This document shows positions 25,430 through 34,295 of a DNA stretch of 64,000 nt, in pieces. The notes under the pieces are model-generated. The model was not told the DNA's origin. It saw only the letters and a list, made by a program, of their open reading frames with translations, and did no database searches. Position numbers and translations under genes: made by a program. The DNA lies in contig NZ_CP065856.1 in assembly GCF_016065055.1 (NCBI RefSeq), positions 1,673,836 to 1,737,835 of the forward strand, read 5' to 3'. The DNA comes from Halosimplex litoreum (GTDB lineage: Archaea; Halobacteriota; Halobacteria; Halobacteriales; Haloarculaceae). Positions within the stretch are counted from its first letter, which is position 1, and every line of letters begins with the position of its first letter.

Positions 25430-26797
25430 TCAGGAGGCGGCGAAGACGGCTGCGACGTCGGCCAGTTCGCCGAGTGAGAGGTCCCCGTCCGCGTAGTCAT
25501 CGGCCGCGGTCAGGAGTTCACTCACCGTTATTTCGCCGTCCCCGTCGGCGTCGTAGTCGGCCGCCGGGCCCGACAGGGCTTCCCCAGACGATCCAGATGC
25601 GACGCTGTACCCGTACACTTTCCCGCCGAGTTCGGGGACGTAGATCCGGTCTGCTCCGACCGCGACGTGACCGCCGCCGCCGCCCGGAATACTCCAGTAA
25701 ACGTCGCCGCTTCCGGCATCGACCGCGTAGGTCGTGTCTCCGCACGCGATGACAATATCACCGACCACGAGTGGAGACGACCGGTAGCCACTCCCGATCT
25801 CGGCCATCCACTGCTGGGACCCGTCCGTCGGATCGAGCGCGTACAGCTCGTCGTTGTGAACGTAGACGGATCCGTGTGCCACCGCGACGGTGTCCCCGAA
25901 CGGGCGTGGGAAGTTTCTGGACCACAGCTTCTCGCCCTCATCGACCCCGAGGGCGAGGAGCCTGTACTCGGACTCCTCCACGCCGACGATCACCCGCCCG
26001 TCGCTCACCGTCGGTGAACCGTTCGCCAGTCCCGTCCAGTCCCCGATATCGTAGCGCCACCGCTCGGTCCCGTCCGACCGGTTGACCGCGACGATAGCGC
26101 CCCCACCCTGGGCGGCGGGCACGTACACCGTGTCGCTTGTAACCGCCGGAGCGAACTTGATCCATCCGCCCGCGTCGAACTCCCACCGCTTCTCGCCACT
26201 GTCCGCGTCGAGCGCGTACAGGTAGCTGTCCTTCGTACCGACGTAGACCGTTCCGTCGACCACGACCGGTGACGCCCCGACTTTCTCCGACCGCCCCGGT
26301 TCGTCCGCGTGCTGTGGTTCGAACTCCCACTCGATTGTCCCCGTCTCGGCGTCGAGCGCGTACAGATGCCCGGCTGTAGCCCACAGGTCCGGCCCTGCCC
26401 CGACGTAGACCATCCCGTCGGCGACCGCTGGCGAGGTCCGTACGTCCGTATACACGTGTGTGCGCCACTTCTGGGTGCCGTCGTCCGCGTCGACCGCGTA
26501 GACGTGTTCGTTCCAGCTACCAAAATAGAGCGTCCCGTCGACCAGTGCCGGCGACGACGTCACGCGGTCCTGTACGGTATCCCCAATGTCGAACTCCCAC
26601 TCTTGGGAAACCTTGTCATCCTCTTTCGGGAGGTGGTTTGCGTCGACGAACCCGGTGTGTCGCGCGTCGACCGCGTAGGTCCGCTGGTTGAATTCCCGCT
26701 CGGTCGCCTCCGCAGTTGTAATCCCGAGGACGCTGCTCCCGGCGACTGCCATAGCCCCCCGGAGCAACTCACGCCGCGTCGCGCTCGGTCCTCGCAT
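25430..26797 (-). CDS. Tat-exported PQQ-type beta-propeller protein with dockerin-like end
   Basis: A 455-residue secreted protein. The N-terminus RRELLRGAMAVAGSSVLGITTAEA is a twin-arginine signal. About seven repeats of the form GTVYVGT...LYALDADSGEKRWEF follow, one propeller blade each, as in PQQ-like or BamB-like propellers. The C-terminus has a calcium loop DYDADGDGEITVSELL and a second helix, as in dockerin/EF-hand ends. It may act as an extracellular redox or scaffold protein; no PQQ-enzyme catalytic residues were identified. A TATA-like ATTAAA (plus strand, 26822-26827) is 27 bases from the ATG, giving a leaderless start. Confidence 0.88.
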   Translation of the reverse strand: MRGPSATRRELLRGAMAVAGSSVLGITTAEATEREFNQRTYAVDARHTGFVDANHLPKEDDKVSQEWEFDIGDTVQDRVTSSPALVDGTLYFGSWNEHVYAVDADDGTQKWRTHVYTDVRTSPAVADGMVYVGAGPDLWATAGHLYALDAETGTIEWEFEPQHADEPGRSEKVGASPVVVDGTVYVGTKDSYLYALDADSGEKRWEFDAGGWIKFAPAVTSDTVYVPAAQGGGAIVAVNRSDGTERWRYDIGDWTGLANGSPTVSDGRVIVGVEESEYRLLALGVDEGEKLWSRNFPRPFGDTVAVAHGSVYVHNDELYALDPTDGSQQWMAEIGSGYRSSPLVVGDIVIACGDTTYAVDAGSGDVYWSIPGGGGGHVAVGADRIYVPELGGKVYGYSVASGSSGEALSGPAADYDADGDGEITVSELLTAADDYADGDLSLGELADVAAVFAAS

Positions 26798-26821
26798 ACT
26801 CACACCCCGCAGAGAGAGCGG

Positions 26822-26827
26822 ATTAAA
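26822..26827 (-). promoter_or_regulatory. TATA box of the PQQ-propeller gene
   Basis: TTTAAT on the minus strand, centred 27 bases before ATG 26797; the GTG six bases further upstream would fall outside the predicted transcript. Confidence 0.55.
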
Positions 26828-27048
26828 CTTTCCCAGCGCACGTATTTTTCTGGAGATTTATTAACTCTGGACGACATCATATCAGTTCAGCTGCAAATCG
26901 GTTGCTGTATTCGCGCTGTGTATGCACCACGCTCGGTGAGACATATATCGGAACCGGCAGCTTCTCTAACAACCAGTTCGCGCACCTAACTGACCGCCGT
27001 CGCTCTCACGACCGAAGCTATATCGGGACGCGTCGCCCGAACGAAGGT

Positions 27049-28281
27049 ATGACCGACGACGCGTCCGCCCCCGTGGTGGCCTCCCTCTCGGCCGACCGCT
27101 ACGACGAGTTCCGCCGGATCGTCGACTACGCGTTCCACCCCGGAGCGGGGCCCCAGGAGTACGACGACGAGCCCGAGCGGATCGCCGACCGCTACGGGGC
27201 GTTCGTCGACGACGACCTCGTCAGCGTCTGCGGCCACTACGACTTCCGGGCGAACCTGCGTGGCGAGCGGGTCCGACTCGCCGGCCTGGCGGCCGTGGCC
27301 ACGCCGCCGGAACACCGCCGGGAGGGGTACGTCGGGGCGCTGATCGACGACGCGCTGGAGCGGTGGCGCGGCGAGTACGCGCTCGCGGCGCTGTGGCCGT
27401 TCGCGCGGTCGTACTACGAGCAGTTCGGCTGGGCGACCGCCAACACCGCGACCACCTACACCTGCCCGCCCGAGCAGCTGGCGTTCGCCCGCGGGGCTGC
27501 CGCCGGCCGAGCGCGCCCGGTCGAGCCCGACGAGTGGCGCGCCCTGCAGTCGGTCCACGAGACGGCCGCCGAGCGGACGACGCTCGCGCTCGAGCGGCGC
27601 TCGGAGACGTGGTGGCGCGAGCGGATCCTCTCCGAAGGGGGCGACGACCGCCCGTGGGCCTACGTCTGGGAGCGCGACGGCGACGCGTGCGGCTATCTCG
27701 TCTACGACTTCGAGGACGCCGGCGAGGGGTTCGAACAGCGGCGGCTCGCGGTCGACGATATGGCCGCCGTCGACCACGAGACGTGGCTCGGTCTCCTCGG
27801 ATTCCTCGCCGACCACGACTCCCAGGCGACGGAGGTCCGCTTCGCCGGCGACGGTCGGGGGGATCTGCTCGACCTCGTTCCCGACCCCGACGCGGTCGAC
27901 TGCGAGGTGGAGACGGGACCGATGGTCCGCGTCGTCGACGCCGCCGACACGCTCGAAGCGTGTCCCTATCCGGCCGAGGCGAGCGCGGACCTCACGTTCG
28001 ACGTGAGCGACGCGACCGCCGACTGGAACGACGGGCGATTCCGGCTCTCCGCCGCGGACGGGACCGGCGAGTGCGAGCGGATCGACGACGCCGACGGGGA
28101 GTCGGCGGCCACCGCGGACGCGACACTCGACGTCGGGACGCTGTCGCAGCTCGTCGTCGGGTATCACGACGCCGCGACCGCCCGCCGCGTCGGCGGTCTC
28201 GTGGTCGCCGACGAGTCGGTCGCCGACGCGCTCGCGGAGCTGTTCCCAGCGGAGCGCGTGTACCTGCGGACGTTCTTCTGA
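27049..28281 (+). CDS. Eis-like GNAT acetyltransferase
   Basis: A 410-residue protein with the three-part Eis layout. The N-terminal GNAT domain contains the acetyl-CoA loop ATPPEHRREGYVGALIDDAL (~residue 85) and the LWPFARSYYEQFGW motif (~115). A second GNAT-like domain spans ~140-290, and a C-terminal SCP2-like domain has DVGTLSQLVVGYHDAATA. The protein ends in an aromatic carboxyl end (YLRTFF), typical of Eis where the terminus is near the active site. The substrate is unknown. A TATA-like CTATATC about 27 bases before the ATG supports this start. Confidence 0.88.
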   Translation: MTDDASAPVVASLSADRYDEFRRIVDYAFHPGAGPQEYDDEPERIADRYGAFVDDDLVSVCGHYDFRANLRGERVRLAGLAAVATPPEHRREGYVGALIDDALERWRGEYALAALWPFARSYYEQFGWATANTATTYTCPPEQLAFARGAAAGRARPVEPDEWRALQSVHETAAERTTLALERRSETWWRERILSEGGDDRPWAYVWERDGDACGYLVYDFEDAGEGFEQRRLAVDDMAAVDHETWLGLLGFLADHDSQATEVRFAGDGRGDLLDLVPDPDAVDCEVETGPMVRVVDAADTLEACPYPAEASADLTFDVSDATADWNDGRFRLSAADGTGECERIDDADGESAATADATLDVGTLSQLVVGYHDAATARRVGGLVVADESVADALAELFPAERVYLRTFF

Positions 28282-28308
28282 GGGGGCGACCGTCGGCGGT
28301 GGGGCCGT

Positions 28309-28656
28309 TCACGCGTGACCGAGCCAGAGTCGCCGGATGGCTCCCTCCCGGACTTCGTAGACGGCAAGCGCCTCCATCGGGTCGTCCATCCCGGCGACCC
28401 GCTCGCGGACGGCCTCGAACGGGCCGACGGTGAGGCGCTCCGCGAACGCACAGTTCAGGTCCGGGTACGCCGCGAAGAGGTCGGCGTACTGCTCGCGAAT
28501 GGCTTCGCGGCCCTCGGCGGTAGTCTCGTCGCCCGACAGCGGCGCGATGACCGCGTCCTCGGCGAAGTGCGACGCGAACGCTTCGGCGTCGCCGTCGTTG
28601 TAGGCCGCGAGCTGTCCGTCCACGACCTCGCGCGTCTCGGTGTCGGTCTCGTCCAT
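28309..28656 (-). CDS. SnoaL/NTF2-like small protein
   Basis: A 115-residue protein with an NTF2-like pattern: VVDGQLAAYNDGDAEAFASHFAEDAVI at the N-terminus, EGREAIREQYADLFAAYPDLN in the middle and beta-strand text ending RRLWLGHA. Such domains act as small enzymes or ligand-binding folds, and the ligand cannot be predicted. ATG 28656 is selected because the upstream in-frame text overlaps the purM promoter region and is not conserved-looking. It is divergent from purM. Confidence 0.75.
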   Translation of the reverse strand: MDETDTETREVVDGQLAAYNDGDAEAFASHFAEDAVIAPLSGDETTAEGREAIREQYADLFAAYPDLNCAFAERLTVGPFEAVRERVAGMDDPMEALAVYEVREGAIRRLWLGHA

Positions 28657-28759
28657 ACCGTCGGTCCGTCTCCCGGACGTGTGGAATAGCTGTTGGGTCC
28701 GGGCCGGCCGTTCCACCCGAAACGGTGGCCTTTTGCTCGCGGCCGGCGCGCTCACAGGT

Positions 28760-29770
28760 ATGACCGACGGGGACGCGGACGACGCGGACGGGACCGACGA
28801 GGAGGGACTGACCTACGCCGAGGCGGGCGTCGACATCGCCGGCCAGGAGGCCGCGACGGCGGCGCTCGTGGGCGCCACGGGCGATTTCGAGGGCGACTAC
28901 GCCGGCCTGCTCGACATCGGCGACCGCTACCTCGCGCTGGCGGCCGACGGCGTCGGGACCAAACTGCTCGTCGCCGAGGCGCTCGACGACTACTCGACCA
29001 TCGGCATCGACTGCATCGCGATGAACGCCAACGACCTGGTCGCGGCGGGCGTCGACCCCGTCGCCTTCGTCGACTACCTCGCCGTCGAGGAGCCCGACGA
29101 CGAGACGGCCGCCGCTATCGGCGCGGGGCTGGACGAAGGCGCCGAACAGGCGGGTGTCGCGCTCGTCGGCGGCGAGACCGCCGTGATGCCCGACGTGATC
29201 AAGGGCCTCGACATCGCCGGCACCTGCGCCGGTCTCGCGCCCAAAGACGCCATCTTCCCCGGCGAGGCCGAGGCCGGCGACGTGGTCGTCGGCTGGTCCT
29301 CCTCGGGCATCCACTCCAACGGACTGACGCTGGCTCGTGAGGCCGCGACCCGGAACCACGAGTACACCGACCCGTTCCCGCCGAACCCCGACAGGTCGAT
29401 CGGCGAGGAACTGCTCGAACCGACGCGCATCTACAGCGACCTCCTGGGCCCGCTGCGCGAGATCGACACCCACGCCGCCGCCCACGTCACCGGCGGCGGC
29501 TGGACGAACCTCACCCGGATGGGCGCCTTGCGCTACGAGATCGACGACCCGTTCGACGCCCAGCCGGTTTTCGAGTTCGTCCAGCAGGAGGGCGACGTGA
29601 CCGACGAGGAGATGCACCGCACGTTCAACATGGGTACCGGGTTCGTCGCCGCGATGTCCGAAGACGACGCCGAGAAAGTCGTCGACGCGACCGACGACGG
29701 CCGGGTTATCGGTCGCGTCGAGGACGGCGACGCCGCGGTCACGGTTCGCGGACTCGAACTGACCGAGTAA
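28760..29770 (+). CDS. purM: Phosphoribosylformylglycinamidine cyclo-ligase (AIR synthetase)
   Basis: A 336-residue PurM making aminoimidazole ribotide from FGAM with ATP. Conserved text includes LTYAEAGVDIAGQE (~17), ALAADGVGTKLLVAEAL (~63), DCIAMNANDLVAAGVDP (~86), LVGGETAVMPDV (~135) and HVTGGGWTNLTRM (~242). The N-terminal ~14 residues are an acidic haloarchaeal extension. A partial copy of its 3' region lies 250 bases downstream, after a dual-T element. Confidence 0.96.
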   Translation: MTDGDADDADGTDEEGLTYAEAGVDIAGQEAATAALVGATGDFEGDYAGLLDIGDRYLALAADGVGTKLLVAEALDDYSTIGIDCIAMNANDLVAAGVDPVAFVDYLAVEEPDDETAAAIGAGLDEGAEQAGVALVGGETAVMPDVIKGLDIAGTCAGLAPKDAIFPGEAEAGDVVVGWSSSGIHSNGLTLAREAATRNHEYTDPFPPNPDRSIGEELLEPTRIYSDLLGPLREIDTHAAAHVTGGGWTNLTRMGALRYEIDDPFDAQPVFEFVQQEGDVTDEEMHRTFNMGTGFVAAMSEDDAEKVVDATDDGRVIGRVEDGDAAVTVRGLELTE

Positions 29771-29796
29771 TCGCGAGCGAACGCAGTGAGCGAGCG

Positions 29797-29928
29797 CTTT
29801 TTTGGTCCAGATTTTTTCGCCGATGGTGCCCACAGTGGCGCGAAGCGCCACGAGGACACCGGAGGCGAGAAAAGGTGGTTGCCGGCACCGGGTTCGTCGC
29901 CGCGATGTCCGAAACGGACGCCGAGTGA
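29797..29928 (+). repeat. Dual-T element followed by a partial copy of purM
   Basis: T6, GGTCCAGA, T6, CGCC at 29799-29821 pairs with 29857-29878 (CACCGGAGGCGAGAAAAGGTGG). An inner hairpin spans 29835-29851 (GTGGCGC/GCGCCAC). Right after it, 29884-29925 repeats purM 29633-29674 with 38 of 42 bases matching and then meets an in-frame TGA. The repeated segment would read GTGFVAAMSETDAE. It has no start codon of its own and is taken as a sequence relic, not a gene. Confidence 0.65.
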
Positions 29929-29930
29929 GC

Positions 29931-30920
29931 CTACGCCTCCGGCGCTCGCTCGCCGGCCCCGCGGACGACCGCGTCCTCGTCGAGGCCCAGCCAGTCGACG
30001 CTCGTCCGCCAGAGGTCGCGCTGGGCGTCGCGGTCGTAGGACGCCTCGGCCGGGCGAACGACCTCGCGGTCGTCGAAGTACTCGCCGGTGACGGTCGCTA
30101 CCTCGTGCGACCTCGCCAGGTAGGTCTGCGTTTCGGCGGACTCGGCGGCGGTGTCGACCGTCCCGGTCAGCCGCCCGACCAGGCCGAAGGCCTTCCAGCC
30201 GAGGCCGGCGAGCAGCGACCCGTTGCGCGAGAGCCCGGTCGACGGCGACACGCCCGGATGGCAGCAGTTCGCCGTCACCGACTCGGGGAGCCGTCGGGCG
30301 AGTTCGAACGTGAACAGGACGTTCGCGAGCTTCGAGTGGCCGTACGCCCCCACGCCGCTGGGCCCGTCGGGACCGCGCACGCCGTCGAGATCGAGTTCGG
30401 CTCGCCGGTGGAGGTCCGAGGAGACCGTCACGACGCGGGCGGGATCGGCCCCTGCATCGGTGTTCTCTCCATCCGCCTCCTCGGCGCGGCGCTCGCCCGT
30501 CACGGCGAGGCGGTCGGCGAGTCGGTTCGTCAGGAGGAACGTCGCGAGGTGGTTGACCGCGAAGGTCAGGTCGACGCCGTCGTCGATGCCCGGCACGGCG
30601 ACCAGCGTCCGGTCGCCCTGCCAGGTGCCGGCGTTGTTCACCAGGCAGTCCAGCCGGTCGAAGTCGGCGAGGACGGCGTCGGCGAGTCCGCGCACCTCGT
30701 CGAAGTCGGTGTAGTCGGCGGCGTAGAAGGCGTGGTCGTCCCCGGGGAGTTCGGCGACCAGCGCCTCGCCCGCCGGGCGGTCGCGACCGTGAACGACGAC
30801 CGTCGCGCCGGTTGCGGCGAGGTTGCGCGCCGTCTCCGCGCCGATCCCGCTGGTCGACCCCGTCACGAGCGCGACGTGTCCCTCGTCGAGTACCGAGTCG
30901 CCGTCGGCTGCGCCTGTCAT
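29931..30920 (-). CDS. Short-chain dehydrogenase, retinol-dehydrogenase-like
   Basis: A 329-residue SDR of the extended classical type. The cofactor motif is TGSTSGIGAETARNLA (~residue 19), with NNAG (~95) and TVSSDLHRRA carrying the catalytic Ser. YGHSK gives the Tyr/Lys pair (~195). The protein is longer than most SDRs, with an acidic insert before the catalytic Ser and a long C-terminal domain resembling WW-oxidoreductase/retinol-dehydrogenase types. The substrate is unknown. It is followed upstream on the same strand by another SDR, suggesting a two-gene unit. Confidence 0.85.
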   Translation of the reverse strand: MTGAADGDSVLDEGHVALVTGSTSGIGAETARNLAATGATVVVHGRDRPAGEALVAELPGDDHAFYAADYTDFDEVRGLADAVLADFDRLDCLVNNAGTWQGDRTLVAVPGIDDGVDLTFAVNHLATFLLTNRLADRLAVTGERRAEEADGENTDAGADPARVVTVSSDLHRRAELDLDGVRGPDGPSGVGAYGHSKLANVLFTFELARRLPESVTANCCHPGVSPSTGLSRNGSLLAGLGWKAFGLVGRLTGTVDTAAESAETQTYLARSHEVATVTGEYFDDREVVRPAEASYDRDAQRDLWRTSVDWLGLDEDAVVRGAGERAPEA

Positions 30921-31010
30921 GACCGACCGTTCGGCTCCGACCGAGTTAACCCCGCTGCCGACGCCGTGCGGTCGGGTCTGGGTCCCGCTCACCCCCTTCG
31001 GTCACCCCAG

Positions 31011-31886
31011 CTAGCGGCCGACGGCGGCGCTCGCCCGCTCGTAGCCGGCCTGGATCGCGTCGATGACCGGGGCGGGAAGCCAGTTCGCCCACCGGACGAA
31101 GCTGGCGAACCGCCCCACGGGATAGCGGGCCTTCGGGTCGTCGGCCTCGGCCGCTCGCACCACCGCGGCGGCGACGCGGTCCGGTCCCACGGCCAGCGGG
31201 TTGCCGTCGAGGATCCAGCCGTCGTCGAGGCCAGCGTAGGTCCGCGCGTAGGCGGGCGTCCGCTCGCGACCGGCCATCCGTTCCCGCGCCGCGTCGGCGA
31301 AGTCGGTCTCGACCCACGCCGGCTCGACCAGGCTCACGTCGACGCCGCTCGCACGCAACTCGACCCGCAGCGCGTCGTGCAGCGACTCGACGGCGGCCTT
31401 CCCGGCGGCGTAGGCGCCCAGCCCCGGCGAGGCGACCAGGCCCATCACGCTGGAGACGGTGACGACCCGCCCGCGACCGCGCTCGCGCATGTGCGGGAGC
31501 GCGGCCCGGGCGAGGCGGTGAGGGCCGTGGACGAGCACGTCGAACCCCTCGCGGGCGGCGTCGACGGGCACGTCCTCGACGGGACCGGCCTCGGCGTAGC
31601 CGGCGTTGTTCACCAGGCAGTCCAGCCGCCCGGTCTCGGCGACCACCTCGTCGACGACGGCCTCGCACCGCTCGTCGTCGGTCACGTCCAGCGCGCGGGT
31701 CGCACAGCGCGCGCGGACGCGCTCGGGCAGCGGCGTCGCCACGTCGGTCGCGTACACCAGCCAGCCACGCTCGGCGAACGCCAGCGCGATGGCCGACCCG
31801 ATGCCGCCGCCCCCGCCCGTGACGAGGACGACCGGTCGGCCGTCGGCCGCACCCTCCGTCGAGCGAGGCGGATCGTTCCGTGACAC
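31011..31886 (-). CDS. Short-chain dehydrogenase
   Basis: A 291-residue SDR with TGGGGGIGSAIALAFAERG near the N-terminus, NNAGYAEAGPVEDV, VSSVMGLVASPGLGAYAAGKAAVE (catalytic Ser, Tyr, Lys) and WVETDFAD. The GTG start at 31886 is chosen because upstream in-frame residues are Pro/Arg-rich and follow the TATA-like box (plus strand 31941-31950). The other SDR lies 90 bases downstream on the same strand. Substrate unknown. Confidence 0.82.
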   Translation of the reverse strand: MSRNDPPRSTEGAADGRPVVLVTGGGGGIGSAIALAFAERGWLVYATDVATPLPERVRARCATRALDVTDDERCEAVVDEVVAETGRLDCLVNNAGYAEAGPVEDVPVDAAREGFDVLVHGPHRLARAALPHMRERGRGRVVTVSSVMGLVASPGLGAYAAGKAAVESLHDALRVELRASGVDVSLVEPAWVETDFADAARERMAGRERTPAYARTYAGLDDGWILDGNPLAVGPDRVAAAVVRAAEADDPKARYPVGRFASFVRWANWLPAPVIDAIQAGYERASAAVGR

Positions 31887-32087
31887 GCCCGACCGGGCGT
31901 GTGCCGGTGAAAAAAGCGTTCCGGGCCGGACGCGAGCGGGTAAGTTAAATCGACGCCACGGATGAGGGGAAGTATCTTTGCCGGTCACGCTCGCATTCGA
32001 TCGTGTGAGCTATCTGTCCTCTCATCGGGTGACGAACGGGACGTCCGACGGCGAGCAGACCGACGAGGTGAGAGGGGTGCGTTCGCG

Positions 32088-33554
32088 GTGACGCTCGCGA
32101 ACGTCGACCGCTACGACCCCGACCGGGTCGGTGACGTTGGCGGTCGGGCGGTCGTCCTCGGCGGGAGCGTCGCGGGGCTGTGCGCGGCGCGGGTGCTCGC
32201 CGACGGCTTCGAGGAGGTCGTCGTCGTCGAGCGAGACCCGCTGCCCGACGCGCCGGTCGCCCGCGACGGTGCGCCCCAGACGAGCCACCCCCACGCGCTG
32301 CTGACGGCCGGCCAGGCGGTCCTCGAAGATCTGTTCGTCGGCTTCGGCGAGGAGCTGGTCCGCGCGGGCGGGCTCGTCGTCGACACCACACGCAGCTTCC
32401 TCGAGTACCAGCGCGGCGGGTTCGTGGCTCCCGGCACCGAGCGGACGCCGACCTACTGCGCCACCCGACCGCTGTTCGAGCACGTCGTCCGCCGCCGTCT
32501 CCGCGAGCGCGACGCCGTCCGGCTGATGAGCCCCTGCCGGTTCGTCGACTACCGGACCGACGACGACGGCCGCGCCGTAACCGGTGTCACCGTCCGCGAC
32601 GGCGACGGGCCGACGGAGTCGCTCGCCGCCGACCTCGTCGTCGACGCCACCGGCCGGGCCAGCCGGACGCCGGAGTGGCTGGACGACGCCGGCTACGACG
32701 CCCCGCCGACCGACCGCGTCGAGATCGACCTCCGATACAGTTCCGTCCGGATCGACCGCCCGCCGGGCGACCGCCGGCTGGTCAGCGTGCCGCCGGACCC
32801 GCCGCGGACCAGCGGCGCCGCGCTGATCCCCGTGGAGGGCGACCGATGGGACGTGATCCTCGCCGAGATGGGCGCCGAGGGCGGCCCGGTCGACCGCGCG
32901 GCCGTCCTCGAGTTCGCCGCGGACTTGCCGGTCGACCTGGTGGGCGACCTCCTGGCCACGCGCTCGTGGGTCTCCGACGGCGTCACGCGCTACCCCTTCC
33001 CCGCGAGCCTGCGCCGCCGCTACGAGCGGCTCGACCGGTTCCCCGAGGGGCTGGTCGTCACCGGCGACGCGCTGGCGAGCTTCAACCCCGTCTACGGCCA
33101 GGGGATGTCCGTCGCCGCCCTCGACGCGCTGGTACTCCACCGGGCGCTGGCCGACGGCGGCATCGACCGCCTCGGCCCTCGTTTCTTCGACGGCGTGGCG
33201 CCGGTGCTCGACACCCCCTGGCAGCTGGCGGTCGGCGCCGACCGCGGCTTCGCGGCGACCGACGACTCGCCCTCGGCGACCGAACGGCTGTTCGAGCGGT
33301 ACTTCGACCGCCTGCTCCGGCGGGCCCACGAGGACAGCGCCGTCGCCGCGGCCTACCAGGCGGTCGTCGGACTGGAGCGGCCGCCGACCGCCCTGCTGCG
33401 CCCCTCGGTCCTCGCCCGGGTCCTGCTCCCCGTCGGCGGGGACGGCGAGCGAACGGGGCCGCCGCGGACCGCTCCACCTACCTCAGATCAGGGGTCGGCC
33501 CTCGCCGATGACGAAGGTGCCCTCGAACGCGACCGTCCCGAGCGACCGACCTAA
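32088..33554 (+). CDS. FAD-dependent oxidoreductase (geranylgeranyl reductase/hydroxylase-like)
   Basis: A 488-residue flavoprotein. The dinucleotide-binding motif VVLGGSVAGLCAARVLAD and the VVVERDPL strand are at the N-terminus. LVVDATGRASRTPEWLDDAGY (~residue 185) and the FAD motif VVTGDALASFNPVYGQGMSVAALDAL (~325) follow. These fit the PHBH-fold group of hydroxylases and reductases. GTG 32088 is the likely start. The last ~24 codons overlap the convergent gene and look like readthrough text, so the ancestral end may have been near 33480. Confidence 0.85.
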   Translation: MTLANVDRYDPDRVGDVGGRAVVLGGSVAGLCAARVLADGFEEVVVVERDPLPDAPVARDGAPQTSHPHALLTAGQAVLEDLFVGFGEELVRAGGLVVDTTRSFLEYQRGGFVAPGTERTPTYCATRPLFEHVVRRRLRERDAVRLMSPCRFVDYRTDDDGRAVTGVTVRDGDGPTESLAADLVVDATGRASRTPEWLDDAGYDAPPTDRVEIDLRYSSVRIDRPPGDRRLVSVPPDPPRTSGAALIPVEGDRWDVILAEMGAEGGPVDRAAVLEFAADLPVDLVGDLLATRSWVSDGVTRYPFPASLRRRYERLDRFPEGLVVTGDALASFNPVYGQGMSVAALDALVLHRALADGGIDRLGPRFFDGVAPVLDTPWQLAVGADRGFAATDDSPSATERLFERYFDRLLRRAHEDSAVAAAYQAVVGLERPPTALLRPSVLARVLLPVGGDGERTGPPRTAPPTSDQGSALADDEGALERDRPERPT

Positions 33555-34244
33555 CCCGAGCCCGCGCAGGCGGTCGGCCAGCGGATTGCCGCCCAGCGCG
33601 TACGATCCCGCGACGGGGCGGGCGCCGAACGCCCCCGACAGTTCGAGCGGTTGCGCTCGGAGCCGACCGCCGGGGTCGCCGCCGGTCCCGGTCCCGTCGG
33701 TGTAACTCGTCGCCTCGACGGTCGTCCGAAACCGCGGGTTCCACGGCGTCTCGAACGTGAGGACGTGACCTCGTTCGCCTCCGATTGCCGTCCGCCGACG
33801 GTCGCCGCGGTCGGTGATCGCGACGTCGGCGACCGACTTCGGATACCCCCAGATCTCGACGCCCAGCGCGCGGGCGGGCTCGGTCGTGACCGGGAGCGCG
33901 GCGACGTATCCGCCGAGCGCTCCCGCCGGTCGGGCGAGCCCGCGACGGACGGCGCCGAGTTCGGGGACGGGGCCGGCGGCGGGCGTCGCCGCGAGGAGGG
34001 CGCCGAACTCCTCGTAGGGCGCCATCGCGTCGTCGCCGATCCGGCGGTAGTCGACCGAGAGGAGAGTGACCGCGGACCGGCCGGGAGCGATTCTGAGCGG
34101 TGCGAGCCCCTCGGGGAGCCGCTCGGCGACCGCGCCCGCGTCGGCCGTGACGACGACCGCCGTCGCCTCGGCCTCGGTCTCCAGCGGCACGGCGACTTCC
34201 TGGCCCGTCGAGAGGGTTCGCGTCTTCGGCGGCTGGTCGGACAC
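33483..34244 (-). CDS. Acetoacetate decarboxylase-family protein
   Basis: A 253-residue protein with an ADC-type beta-barrel pattern. EIWGYPKSVADV carries the Schiff-base lysine candidate Lys136, preceded by LPVTTEPARALG. The charged N-terminal half and a C-terminal VAFEGTFVIGEGRPLI end complete the family length. ADC-like enzymes include decarboxylases, aldolases and dehydratases, so the reaction is open. Its 3' end overlaps the convergent flavoprotein by 72 bases. It is separated by 51 bases from the aldo/keto reductase on the same strand. Confidence 0.82.
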   Translation of the reverse strand: MSDQPPKTRTLSTGQEVAVPLETEAEATAVVVTADAGAVAERLPEGLAPLRIAPGRSAVTLLSVDYRRIGDDAMAPYEEFGALLAATPAAGPVPELGAVRRGLARPAGALGGYVAALPVTTEPARALGVEIWGYPKSVADVAITDRGDRRRTAIGGERGHVLTFETPWNPRFRTTVEATSYTDGTGTGGDPGGRLRAQPLELSGAFGARPVAGSYALGGNPLADRLRGLGLGRSLGTVAFEGTFVIGEGRPLI

Positions 34245-34295
34245 GTCGGTCTCTCCGTGCGAGTCGGCCGAAAGGATGTCGGTGGCGCCGTTCGA

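Noticed and set aside
29880-29930. Second purM-like gene start after the element
   Set aside because: Only 14 codons match, without a start codon and with an immediate stop; it is a relic.
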